This document shows, one piece after another, positions 34,357 through 42,909 of a stretch of 64,000 nt of DNA (position 1 is the stretch's first letter; every line of letters starts with the position of its first letter). Where the stretch lies: contig NZ_JABXKK010000048.1 of NCBI RefSeq assembly GCF_017115045.1, forward strand, positions 62,001 to 126,000, read 5' to 3'. Position numbers and translations under genes: made by a program. The stretch is from Nostoc sp. NMS8. Its GTDB lineage: Bacteria > Cyanobacteriota > Cyanobacteriia > Cyanobacteriales > Nostocaceae. The notes below the pieces were generated by a model. That model had not been told where the DNA came from. It made no database searches and worked only from the letters and a program-made list of their open reading frames with translations.

Positions 34357-34629
34357 CTAGCTAGATTGAGAAGAACTTGCGGTATCCTGCTCAGATTTGG
34401 CAGGGTAGATTTGCTTAGGTTCCAATTCAGCAGTGGTCTTTACAGCTTCTTCTAACTGTTCTGCTTCTTTTTGAAACTCATTTTGAAACTCCTTGGAAGC
34501 TTCTTGGAAACTACGAATTGTTTTGCCCACACTCCGACCAATTTCTGGCAGCTTTTTGGGGCCAAAGATTAACAGTGCTACTACCATAATTACAGCCATT
34601 TCCGGTAGACCGATACCAAATATATTCAT
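34357..34629 (-). CDS. tatA: Sec-independent translocase subunit TatA
   Basis: 90 residues: a short N-terminus, one transmembrane helix (LPEMAVIMVVALLIFGP), the FGPKKLPEIGRSVGK hinge, an amphipathic helix (RSFQEASKEFQNEFQKEAEQ), and a polar tail. This is the TatA/TatE form that polymerises into the protein-conducting element for folded, twin-arginine substrates at plasma and thylakoid membranes. AGGAG lies 8 bases before the ATG. tatC is not in the window. Position between pth and psbH matches an arrangement expected for Nostocales. Confidence 0.95.
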   Translation of the reverse strand: MNIFGIGLPEMAVIMVVALLIFGPKKLPEIGRSVGKTIRSFQEASKEFQNEFQKEAEQLEEAVKTTAELEPKQIYPAKSEQDTASSSQSS

Positions 34630-34763
34630 TTTTTGTCTCCTGTAAACTATAGAACTACTACAGAAACTCGCATATTATTATGTAGTCTACTCAATAATCG
34701 CCTATCATAGAAGGCGATGCCTGCGGCGAGCTACGCTAACGCCCCACAAGCGAGTGATGCTTT

Positions 34764-35082
34764 ATGTCTCTGACAATTAAATACTTAGAGTGACTTTGTG
34801 CAGTTAGTACCTGACCTGATGGTTGAGGTCAAATCGAAAAGCGAGAGTTCTTCGGACACACTTTGCGATCGCATCAAACCACTCCAAGAAAAGATTAAGC
34901 TATTCTTAGAACTTGGATCTACACTGGGTATTCTCATTGACCCTGACAAAGTTTTAGTAACAGTTTATCGCCCTAACCTTGAACCAGTAGTTTTAAAAAA
35001 TAACGATAAACTGACAATACCAGAATTACTGCCAGGTTGGGAATTAGCGATCGCAGAACTGTGGTCACCTGAGTTTGATTGA
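34764..35082 (+). pseudogene. Uma2-family endonuclease with a large internal deletion
   Basis: ATG 34764 encodes MSLTIKYLE, the usual start of Uma2/DUF820 proteins, and then a TGA. In another frame the sequence jumps straight to QLVPDLMVEVKSKS and FLELGSTLGILIDP, the second half of the fold with the E-x-K nuclease residues, and reaches a normal end (ELLPGWELAIAELW). More than 100 codons between these parts are missing and the frame is shifted. Uma2 proteins are putative PD-(D/E)XK nucleases abundant in cyanobacteria. The C-terminal frame could be translated from GTG/ATG codons but would lack half the fold. Confidence 0.75.
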
Positions 35083-35106
35083 ATTAACCACCTGAACAGA
35101 CAATTT

Positions 35107-35458
35107 CACTTGTCTTGACGGCGATTTATCGCGTCTCTTGCCTTAACTTCCATGCCCGCCCGGAAATAAATTTTCGGGTTAATAGCTTAAGTCTACTGAA
35201 GTAGACTGGAGATTTATGGCGATATTTAGTCATCTTCAGATGACTTTAGCTATGAGACGAGAATTTTAATTCCCGGCGGACAAGCGGTTTCGCGTTAAGT
35301 TGATACCTATGGGCAATGCCATGCCCTTACCAGCGTATTTGTATCATTATTAAAGTGAAATGGTATCACTACGGCTATAATTCAATACGCTTGGGTTAAG
35401 GGCGACTGGCAACAATTTTGGGTTTTCAAGACGCGATTTATCGCCGTCAAGACAAGTG
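35107..35458. mobile_element. 352-base inverted-repeat element next to psbH
   Basis: The left end CACTTGTCTTGACGGCGAT (35107-35140) continues to ATCGCGTCTCTTG. The right end (35427-35458), inverted, reads the same apart from one base and a two-base change, giving about 32-base terminal inverted repeats. Inside are smaller palindromes such as AGTCTACTGAAGTAGACT. No protein is encoded. It separates the Uma2 remnant from the psbH terminator. Confidence 0.7.
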
Positions 35459-35509
35459 TATTGGGCTATAATTATGCGGACATGATATGAATTCTGAATC
35501 GCAACTGAC

Positions 35510-35532
35510 AAAAAAACCCGGAAGAACCGGGT
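35510..35532 (-). terminator. Intrinsic terminator of psbH
   Basis: On the minus strand ACCCGG, a 5-base loop, and CCGGGT are followed by seven Ts. It lies about 40 bases after the psbH stop codon. Textbook factor-independent terminator. Confidence 0.9.
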
Positions 35533-35573
35533 GTAACTTAACTTGTTATCCAAACTCGATCGCTGTGTATCTT

Positions 35574-35777
35574 TTAGCGTCCTAAACTCCGCCAATCTAC
35601 AACTACATCTTGAATCAAGAATGATTGATTGTAAAGTTGCAGAATAATCAGCAAAAACACGAAAAATAGCAAAATAAAAACAGCCATCACCGGGGTAGTA
35701 CCCCAACCTGGAGCCACTTTCCCATACTCAGAGTTCAGTGGTTTCAGGATATCTCCCAACCTAGTCCTTTGTGCCAT
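35574..35777 (-). CDS. psbH: Photosystem II reaction-center protein H
   Basis: 67 residues: the soluble N-terminus [20 protein letters not shown], then [20 protein letters not shown] (start of the single transmembrane helix), then [21 protein letters not shown]. PsbH is a small thylakoid subunit of photosystem II, needed for stable plastoquinone electron transfer and assembly near CP47. It is divergent from psbN, separated by 85 bases that must hold both promoters. Identification is unambiguous. Confidence 0.97.
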   Translation of the reverse strand: MAQRTRLGDILKPLNSEYGKVAPGWGTTPVMAVFILLFFVFLLIILQLYNQSFLIQDVVVDWRSLGR

Positions 35778-35862
35778 AGTTCACCTAAGATTACTTGCCA
35801 AAGCTTTTTTTAATCTTCTGTAATATTCTATAAGAATAGCACTCATAATCAATCTCTCAATT

Positions 35863-35994
35863 ATGGAACCCGCAATAGTTCTTAGCATTTCTATGGCTGC
35901 CGTGGTGGTTGTCATCACTGTACTGTCGATTTATACCTCTTTTGGCCCTCCTAGCAAGCAATTGAACGATCCGTTTGATGACCACGAAGATTAA
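35863..35994 (+). CDS. psbN: PsbN protein
   Basis: 43 residues, too short for most ORF callers: MEPAIVLSISMAAVVVVITV, LSIYTSFGPPSKQLNDPFDD and HED. It has one transmembrane helix and the invariant FGPPS-x-x-L-x-DPF-x-x-H-x-D tail. PsbN is required for assembly and repair of photosystem II rather than being a stable subunit. Divergent from psbH, as in most cyanobacteria and plastids. Confidence 0.96.
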   Translation: MEPAIVLSISMAAVVVVITVLSIYTSFGPPSKQLNDPFDDHED

Positions 35995-36004
35995 AAGAGT
36001 CATT

Positions 36005-36029
36005 GGTCAGTGGAAAACCACAACTGACC
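36005..36029. terminator. Hairpin between psbN and the convergent GH38 gene
   Basis: GGTCAGT and ACTGACC, with TGG/CCA continuing the stem around an AAAA loop, between the ends of two convergent genes. There is no strong U-run on either strand, so this is a possible bidirectional terminator or a GTCA-type repeat. Confidence 0.4.
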
Positions 36030-36049
36030 ACTGACACAGCTATCGTGGC

Positions 36050-39000
36050 TTACTCTAGCTTGGGATTTATTGCTGGTATCACCTGGAAACTGGCAATTTT
36101 CCAAGGCTCTATCGTCAAGTTTTGTTGCCTAGATGAGAATTCAGTGCTAGAGGAACGCTCTAATAAATCTACTCTATCTCCTAGATTCAACCCTAAATCA
36201 CTTTGCAAAGATAACTCGGCTGTTTCTCCGTGACATTCATAAAACCGCAGAATTAACTGCTGTGGGTTATCTTCAGATGGCTTCAAGGCCATCAAGATTA
36301 AATTTTCAGCTGATAAATCTAAGAAACTCGCCCCTTCAATAGTTCTGAGTTCTGTTAGTGTTAGTGGGGCGTTTAGCCTGTTGTGAATTCTGGGTGGATT
36401 CAAGATTACTTGCAACGGTATATTCAATTCATAGCCACGCCGTACTGTATGGGCTGCTTCCCAGCTACCAGCATGAGGATACAAGGTATATGTGAATTCG
36501 TGAAAACCTCTGTCAGCCTCGGAGTCTGGCCAATTAGGACTGCGTAGCAGTGTTAAGCGGAGTTGATTTGGTTTGCTGTCGTAACCGTATTTACAATCAT
36601 TCAGTAAACTGACACCATAACGATTTGGGATTGCGGTGTTTGTCTGTGTATCTTCTGCTGTCAAATCAGCCCAACGCAAAGCGGGGACTTCCCATTTTGC
36701 TTGTTCTGCGGGGGTTTGTGGTGAGTCAGCGCTGCGGGAGGGTTTCCCTCCGTAGGCGACTGCGTTCGCTGAAGGCGTTCTCGAAGAGTACCCGAAGGGT
36801 TTAGTTGGGCGGCGAATCGCGCCACAGGGAATTTCATAGGTAGCAAAGTCGGCTTCAATATTGAGAGGAAAAGCAGCTTTCACTAATACATGATTTTCTT
36901 GCCAATTGACTGTAGTAGCGATGTTCAGCAGAGGTGAACTAACTTGCAGAATATAGTCTTGGCAAAATTCCGATTCACCCAACTGACGCACTACGCGCAC
37001 ACGACTTTGCACTGGGCCTTGTTCTAACCACTGAATGGATTGAAGATTTGTTGCGGGTAAAGGATGTTGGGCATAATTAGGGTCAATATTCCAAGCATCC
37101 CAATATTGACCACTGTCTTTAAAAGCTTGCAGTTGATTCCCCGCCCCACTCAAAACTTCTCTTTGATAAGTTTTGTCAAAAACACTTGATAAATCTCCAG
37201 TATCAGGATCTATCACAACTCGCAATAATTCATTTTCTAAAATCCAGTCTGGGAGGAGTGGGGGGGATGAGGGGGATAAGGGAGATGTAGCTTTAGCTTC
37301 CCGCAGGGTGGGGGAAAGCCAAAATATGCGGTAGCCTACGGGTGGAATTTCGGGGGCGAGAAATTGTAGGGTTGATGGTTCAGATAATTGGGAGATAAGT
37401 TGCTTTCCAGAAGTATCGTAAATCTGCCATTCTTCTGGTGTGGGTAGGGCTACAGAGACTACCTCAGAACGTTGCCAATTGAGAGAATTGAAAACGAAAA
37501 TAGGCAAACTATTGGGTTTTGGTGGTTCTGATAGGGTAATGTGAGATGCGATCGCTAAAAGTGATTCTTGTAATATCTTCGTTCCCAATTGTTCCACTTG
37601 CTGCCATTGGGGTAACGCATCCGTGTAAACTTGGGTAATTGAAGAACCAGGTAAAATATCGTGAAACTGTTGAAATAACAACAACTTCCAAGCTGCTTCA
37701 ATTTCTGCTTTGGGATATGTCACATCACAACTTACCGTTGCCAAGGTAGCAAATAGTTCCGCTTCATACAATAAATTTTCACAACGACGATTCCAACGTT
37801 TTTGGTCTGCGTGGGTAGTGTAGCAACCGCGATGGAATTCTAAGTATAGTTCGTCATTCCAAGTAGGGAAGGGAGGCGGAGTAGGGGAGGCAGAAGGAGA
37901 ATTATAACTCTTGACTCCTGAATTCTGACTCCTGAATTCTAACTCCTGAATTCTGCCTCCTTTACTGATTTGCTGTAAATACTTTTCAGCCGTTGTAAAT
38001 TCTAAATCTGGGAAGAAAGGAGACTTTTGCCAACGTTGGGCGGTTTCTAACATATCACGGGTGGGGCCGCCGCCGTGGTCGCCGACACCGGGAAGCCAGA
38101 GAGATTCTGGTAAACCAGTTTGGATTTGCCATTCAAGAGCGTAGGATGCCATTTTAACCGGATCAATGCTTTCACCGATGGGTGCAGACATCAAACTAAA
38201 GACTTCGCTACCGTCAGGCGATCGCCACCAAAAAGCCCCATAATCAAATTTAGTAGTATCATTCCACCGCAACTTCTGCGTCACAAAATACTCAATTCCA
38301 GCATTAGCGAAAAACTGCGGCAAAGTTGCACAAAAACCAAAAGTATCTGGAACCCAGACCACAGTTGAAAGCTTGCCAAATTTATCCTGGATGTAGCGTT
38401 GACCATACAATAGCTGACGGACTATTGATTCACCAGCAATTAGGTTGAGTTCCGGTTCCACCCACATTCCGCCGACAACTTCCCAACGTCCAGCAGCCAC
38501 CTGTGCTTGAATCGCCTCAAACAAATCCGGGCGATGTTCCTCAATCCAAGCATAAAGTGCGGGAGTCGAATGACAAAAAATTAACTCAGGAAAATCTGCT
38601 TGCAACTTCAGAACCGACTCAAAAGTGTTTTGCGCCGCATTCCAAGTTTCACTCACAGGCCATAGCCATGCTAAATCTAAATGAGCATGACCCAACAGGA
38701 AAATTTTAGATTTTTGATCCCCCCAACCCCCCTTCAAAAGGGGGGCTAAGATATCAGATTGAATTAAGTTTTGGCGTAGAGACAAAAACGACTTTACTAA
38801 CTCTCCCTTTTCTTCCTCAGTGTCCTCCGCGCCTCTGCGGTTCGTAACCTCCTCCACCATCGCCGCCAAAACATCCAACTTCTCCGGTGCAAACCTTTCC
38901 AAATAAAGCTGCAACACAGCTAACTCATCAGCGACAAAACCGGGATCGGGATTATTATCAATAATAGATTCATAAACTAGGAGCGATCGCACTAAAGCAC

Positions 39001-39454
39001 CATCACAATGTCCCGGACTCACTAACCGCAAAGCCACAATAAACTCTTCCCCTGGCCTCACTTCCTGACTGAGAAGCACTCTCGGCGAACAATCAAATAA
39101 ATCACCCTCCAGCACTAACTCCCCATTTACATAAATCTCAGCAGAATCCGCCCACCAAACCAGCGCTAGTCGCAAAGATAACCCAGCTAAGGGATAACCC
39201 TGCAAATCTTGGGGAACCACTAATCTTTGCACTAGCCATAGCACCTTTTTCCCGCCCGTCCAAGCAATATGTTCTTTAGCATTCAACTGGACAGGTTGCC
39301 AATGAGACAAATCAGCAGTTACAACATCAGTAATAATCAGGTCAGATTCTTGGTACAGCCAATTAGACTGAAGATTAACTTGACAAAAAGAGCGCAGTTG
39401 CTCAATTACTTCTGAGATAAATTTGGTCTGGGATTGAGAGACAGTCGGGGTCAT
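36050..39454 (-). CDS. Alpha-mannosidase, glycoside hydrolase family 38, with in-frame repeat insertions
   Basis: 1134 residues. The catalytic zinc site is clear in LLGHAHLDLAWLWPVSET (about 252-268). The nucleophile Asp lies in WVPDTFGFCATLPQF (about 365-380), and GVGDHGGGPTRDML and HDILPGSSI follow. GH38 enzymes hydrolyse alpha-mannosides. No signal peptide, so it is cytoplasmic. The coding sequence carries non-family segments: about 36725-36800 (PSANAVAYGGKPSRSADS), 37245-37310 (SPLSPSSPPLLPD), 37880-37965 (ELEFRSQNSGVKSYNS), 38700-38745 (LAPLLKGGWGDQKS) and 38812-38855 (RRGAEDTEEEKGE). At DNA level these match interspersed repeats found between genes here. The frame is intact throughout. 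Confidence 0.9.
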   Translation of the reverse strand: MTPTVSQSQTKFISEVIEQLRSFCQVNLQSNWLYQESDLIITDVVTADLSHWQPVQLNAKEHIAWTGGKKVLWLVQRLVVPQDLQGYPLAGLSLRLALVWWADSAEIYVNGELVLEGDLFDCSPRVLLSQEVRPGEEFIVALRLVSPGHCDGALVRSLLVYESIIDNNPDPGFVADELAVLQLYLERFAPEKLDVLAAMVEEVTNRRGAEDTEEEKGELVKSFLSLRQNLIQSDILAPLLKGGWGDQKSKIFLLGHAHLDLAWLWPVSETWNAAQNTFESVLKLQADFPELIFCHSTPALYAWIEEHRPDLFEAIQAQVAAGRWEVVGGMWVEPELNLIAGESIVRQLLYGQRYIQDKFGKLSTVVWVPDTFGFCATLPQFFANAGIEYFVTQKLRWNDTTKFDYGAFWWRSPDGSEVFSLMSAPIGESIDPVKMASYALEWQIQTGLPESLWLPGVGDHGGGPTRDMLETAQRWQKSPFFPDLEFTTAEKYLQQISKGGRIQELEFRSQNSGVKSYNSPSASPTPPPFPTWNDELYLEFHRGCYTTHADQKRWNRRCENLLYEAELFATLATVSCDVTYPKAEIEAAWKLLLFQQFHDILPGSSITQVYTDALPQWQQVEQLGTKILQESLLAIASHITLSEPPKPNSLPIFVFNSLNWQRSEVVSVALPTPEEWQIYDTSGKQLISQLSEPSTLQFLAPEIPPVGYRIFWLSPTLREAKATSPLSPSSPPLLPDWILENELLRVVIDPDTGDLSSVFDKTYQREVLSGAGNQLQAFKDSGQYWDAWNIDPNYAQHPLPATNLQSIQWLEQGPVQSRVRVVRQLGESEFCQDYILQVSSPLLNIATTVNWQENHVLVKAAFPLNIEADFATYEIPCGAIRRPTKPFGYSSRTPSANAVAYGGKPSRSADSPQTPAEQAKWEVPALRWADLTAEDTQTNTAIPNRYGVSLLNDCKYGYDSKPNQLRLTLLRSPNWPDSEADRGFHEFTYTLYPHAGSWEAAHTVRRGYELNIPLQVILNPPRIHNRLNAPLTLTELRTIEGASFLDLSAENLILMALKPSEDNPQQLILRFYECHGETAELSLQSDLGLNLGDRVDLLERSSSTEFSSRQQNLTIEPWKIASFQVIPAINPKLE

Positions 39455-39542
39455 ATATTCGCTAAGATGAGGTGTTGGTTGTTTTTATTGTTTGGCGCGA
39501 GTCTCACAACTTAACAAGACTTGAACTAAAAAATTACTACTT

Positions 39543-41186
39543 ATGTCTTCTGGTTCCTCTGGTCGTTATCAAAGCAGACTATTTAACTTTGTCCACCAGC
39601 AATCTCGGCGGGTAACACAACAATGGGAACACACCTACCGACATTTGCAAGTTGCTACTAAGTGGGGTGTGGAGGTATTACTTTACCCAGTGTATCTACT
39701 GTTTCAGTCATCTGAATCATCTGGGAAAACGCTACACACCAAAGAACCACAAACTAGACTAAAGTTACAACCTTATGACACCGATTTCCAGCCCCAAACT
39801 CCGCCAAATGCTGATAGCCCCATTCAAAATGTACTAGAAGCAGTCTATTATCTGTCATCTGATGAAGCCGCCTCTACTCCAGCGAAAACATCTGAACCTT
39901 TCAAACCCTTGGCTTTCTTGGGAATTTTTCGGTCGAAATTCGTTGAGAATAACTCTAATCTTATTCAAGCATCAATTATTACAGAGAATCAAGCCGGAAG
40001 TATCAACCCTTTACAATTGGAAAATTCCCTGCAACAGCATCTTCCTATAGTGCGGGGAATTGCCACAAATTTAATGAATCGGAATTTAGTACTAGTTACT
40101 GCCGATAATGAAATTCTCGATATTTTAACATCCCAACAGCAGACAAAATTAGAAGAACGAATTATTAACGAAGTTGCTAAGTATTGGCAGTATTGGCGGT
40201 TGATTATAGCTCAAAAAGAAACGCAGCAGCTATTACCACAGATTGACCAGTTATTAGCAAAACTAACTGGCGGAAATACAGCTAAAACTCCAGTTTTAGC
40301 CGAGGGTATACCAAAAGATTTACTGAATACAGATAGACTATTAACATTTATAGATATAGCCTTTGCTAAGTTAGAATCAAACGCTTTAGTACCTGTGCAA
40401 GAACGTAGCCAGGAAATTGTTCAAGTTGCCCAAAGTCAGTTAAATATATTTCTTTATGGCAAAGAGCAATTAGCTGTGAGGGGAGAAATTTCACCCAATG
40501 CTGATGGTTTGGAAACTCATACACTAAATATTCAAGCTTTGATTGAGGCGGCACTTAATTACTTTTTTGGTGTTGGCAATAAAAAAATACTTAAAGCAAC
40601 AACCAATGAGGAGCGATTGCCAGGTAAACTATTCTCATCACGCCTTAGAAAAGCCTTATCCAAAAGCCCTCAGTTAGAGAACCAAGATTTAACAGATGAT
40701 CCTTGGCTAACATTGAATGATTTATTTGGTGACACCGAAACCATTGCTGATAAGTCAGTTACACTTTCTCAAAGGACAAATCCTGCTTTAATACCAAGTT
40801 TATCAGTAGAGCATTTTCCACAAAAGAATTTGAGTGTAAAACAACCTAAATTCGGATCTGGCTTGGTACAAAGAAAACAACCAACTAATAATCTCGCCTT
40901 AAGGCAAAAAACATCTGGAAAAATCGCCTCTGCAAAACAAACGCGAACCAGCATTTCTCAAACTAAAAGTGAGAGTCGTAAAGGGGAAATGTTGAAACAG
41001 CAGTTTCACCAAAGTAGTGAAGTTGAGGCACAGCCAGACTGGATAGAAACCAAAGCAACTTTAACTGGCTATGAGAAACACCCCCTAGAGCAACTTCTGG
41101 AATGGCTTGATTATGTTATGCTCTGGCTAGAAGAGAGATTTGTAAGGATTTTTCAGTCGTTGCGGCAACTATGGCAGGGTAAATAA
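39543..41186 (+). CDS. Large conserved hypothetical protein with disordered middle
   Basis: 547 residues. The N-terminus (SGRYQSRLFNFVHQQSRRVT; WEHTYRHLQVATKWGVEVLL) and C-terminus (PLEQLLEWLDYVMLWLEERF; VRIFQSLRQLWQGK) are aromatic and amphipathic and could bind membranes. Between them are helical regions (IDQLLAKLTGG; LLTFIDIAFAKLES) and a Lys/Gln/Ser-rich stretch (about 400-500) that looks disordered. No catalytic motif is recognised and no domain name can be given. It is divergent from the GH38 gene, separated by 88 bases. It appears intact and well coding. Confidence 0.65.
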   Translation: MSSGSSGRYQSRLFNFVHQQSRRVTQQWEHTYRHLQVATKWGVEVLLYPVYLLFQSSESSGKTLHTKEPQTRLKLQPYDTDFQPQTPPNADSPIQNVLEAVYYLSSDEAASTPAKTSEPFKPLAFLGIFRSKFVENNSNLIQASIITENQAGSINPLQLENSLQQHLPIVRGIATNLMNRNLVLVTADNEILDILTSQQQTKLEERIINEVAKYWQYWRLIIAQKETQQLLPQIDQLLAKLTGGNTAKTPVLAEGIPKDLLNTDRLLTFIDIAFAKLESNALVPVQERSQEIVQVAQSQLNIFLYGKEQLAVRGEISPNADGLETHTLNIQALIEAALNYFFGVGNKKILKATTNEERLPGKLFSSRLRKALSKSPQLENQDLTDDPWLTLNDLFGDTETIADKSVTLSQRTNPALIPSLSVEHFPQKNLSVKQPKFGSGLVQRKQPTNNLALRQKTSGKIASAKQTRTSISQTKSESRKGEMLKQQFHQSSEVEAQPDWIETKATLTGYEKHPLEQLLEWLDYVMLWLEERFVRIFQSLRQLWQGK

Positions 41187-41438
41187 GCTAAGAGATATTT
41201 TTGAAAAATCTACTATAATAAATATTCACAATTTTGCAATTCAGATTTTTGGAATAAACGTAGGGTAAGTTAGCACTGTGCAACACACCCTACATATACT
41301 CTTAAATTTTGAATTTTGTTAGCGTAGCGTTAGCGAGTCTTCTCCCTTGGCGTTAGCCTCTCCCTTTGGGAAAAGGGGAGACGCTAAAAGCGAACGAGCG
41401 TCATTTTGAATTTTGAATTGTTATTGGTGGTTGTCTAA
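41187..41438. repeat. Interspersed repeat with GAGACGCTAAAAGCGAACG core
   Basis: 41320-41403 contains TAGCGTAGCGTTAGCGAG, CTCCCTTTGGGAAAAGGGGA and GACGCTAAAAGCGAACGAGC. The last string also occurs in the element at 21304-21518. It is a palindromic Nostoc-type repeat, not coding. Confidence 0.55.
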
Positions 41439-41735
41439 GTGAAAATTATTGTTTACTGTAAATACTTCAATTTCAAAAATCCACTAGATAAACCGAAAAT
41501 TGAGACATTTGTGGTAAATATGCCTCAAATTCCTAAAATAGGCGAAACAATTGTAGTCGAAAGAATTTCACCCCAAAAGCAGTTTGTAATTATCTTTGAG
41601 TACATTGTGACAGCAGTGCAATTTAACGCTTCTAGAGAATCGGCTGATTCAGCAGATGCCCAGGTAAGCGCTTTTTTGAACCACTGTTGGGAGGGAACAT
41701 CGAATTTCAAAGTGACAAACTTTTTAGAGCAGTAA
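41439..41735 (+). CDS. Small hypothetical protein
   Basis: 98 residues from a GTG start. The protein is beta-rich (KIIVYCKYFNFKN; IPKIGETIVVERI; KQFVIIFEYIVTAVQFN) with an acidic helix (RESADSADAQVSAFLN). There is no membrane segment or known motif. No clear ribosome-binding site. The gene is isolated between repeats, so it is only moderately supported. Confidence 0.45.
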   Translation: MKIIVYCKYFNFKNPLDKPKIETFVVNMPQIPKIGETIVVERISPQKQFVIIFEYIVTAVQFNASRESADSADAQVSAFLNHCWEGTSNFKVTNFLEQ

Positions 41736-41884
41736 TACAACAATCCTGAATGATTTTTTACAAACAAGATCCTCAACTTTTTAAAGAAGTTAGGGATATG
41801 CAGCTTGCAATTCTGGAAGCTATTTTTACTACAATAGTTGACAGGTTAGTAGCTTGATGGGAAAATAGATAAAAAATTAACCAG

Positions 41885-42805
41885 ATGATTGAGCATAGCG
41901 ATCGCCTAGCATCTCATAGAGAAGGTACATTCCCAGGTGTTGGAGGACTTGACCTGTATTACCAAAGCTGGCATCCAGAGGGTAAAGTACGGGCAATATT
42001 AGCTATTTCGCATGGACTTGGAGCGCACAGCGATCGCTATAGTAATGTAATTCAGCATTTGATACCCAAGCAATACGCTGTCTACGCCTTAGATTTGCGT
42101 GGTCATGGACGTTCACCAGGTCAGCGAGGCTATATTAGTGCTTGGAGCGAGTTTCGCGATGACCTGGGAGCATTTTTAGAGTTAATTCAGACTCAAAATC
42201 CTGGATGCCCAGTTTTTATCTTGGGTCATAGTTTAGGCGGGGTGATTGTCTTAGATTACATTCTGCGCTATCCCCAACAAGTATCATTATTGCAGGGTGT
42301 GATCGCGATCGCACCAACCTTAGGCAAAGTTGGGGTTTCACCGATTCGGATACTTTTAGGAAAAATGCTCTCACGGGTATGGCCGCGTTTCACCCTGAAT
42401 ACAGGTATAGACATCAGCGCTGGTTCACGAGATCAGCAGGTTTTAGCTGCATTTACCCAAGATACACTGCGACATACCCGTGCTACCGCCCGCCTAGCTA
42501 CAGAATTCTTTGCAACAGTTGATTGGATTAATGCTCACGCCGCTGATTGGCACTTATCATTATTGATTCTCCACGGTGGCGCAGACCGAGTTGCTTTACC
42601 AGCCGGAAGTGATATTTTTTACCAACGAATAAACTACACAGATAAGCTGAGAATCGAGTATCAAGGAGCTTATCACGAACTTCAAAGTGACATCAATTAT
42701 CGCGAGGTACTGGCTGATTTAGAAGATTGGTTAGAGCGACATCTACCATCTGGGGTGGTGCAGTTGGGACGGGGAAGCGCTGAGTTAGAGTTTCCTAATT
42801 CTTAG
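41885..42805 (+). CDS. Alpha/beta hydrolase, lysophospholipase/monoacylglycerol lipase type
   Basis: 306 residues. Nucleophile elbow VFILGHSLGGVIVL (Ser about 117); oxyanion region AISHGLGAHSDRY; the acid in LHGGADRVALP; and the catalytic His in YHELQSD. LDLRGHGRSPGQRGYI is typical of the lysophospholipase (Hydrolase_4) group, which cleaves monoacylglycerols or lysophospholipids. No signal peptide. The ATG is at the start of a HIP1-containing segment. It converges with arsS, with a palindrome between them. Confidence 0.88.
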   Translation: MIEHSDRLASHREGTFPGVGGLDLYYQSWHPEGKVRAILAISHGLGAHSDRYSNVIQHLIPKQYAVYALDLRGHGRSPGQRGYISAWSEFRDDLGAFLELIQTQNPGCPVFILGHSLGGVIVLDYILRYPQQVSLLQGVIAIAPTLGKVGVSPIRILLGKMLSRVWPRFTLNTGIDISAGSRDQQVLAAFTQDTLRHTRATARLATEFFATVDWINAHAADWHLSLLILHGGADRVALPAGSDIFYQRINYTDKLRIEYQGAYHELQSDINYREVLADLEDWLERHLPSGVVQLGRGSAELEFPNS

Positions 42806-42822
42806 CTTTCAGTACTTCAGGA

Positions 42823-42872
42823 GTGCTGAGTGCGATTATTACTTTTTTTACTCAGCAATCAGCACTCAGCAC
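42823..42872. terminator. Bidirectional hairpin between lipase and arsS
   Basis: GTGCTGAGTGC at 42823-42833 and its exact complement at 42862-42872 enclose about 28 bases including TTTTTTT. It lies between two convergent stop codons. Probably terminates both transcripts, though the loop is long. Confidence 0.5.
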
Positions 42873-42909
42873 CATTTCTGTGAGGCTTGATTAGCAAAAC
42901 CTGCCCCCT

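Noticed and set aside
35350..35706. 118-residue minus-strand frame across the psbH terminator
   Set aside because: Overlaps psbH in another frame, the terminator and the inverted-repeat element.
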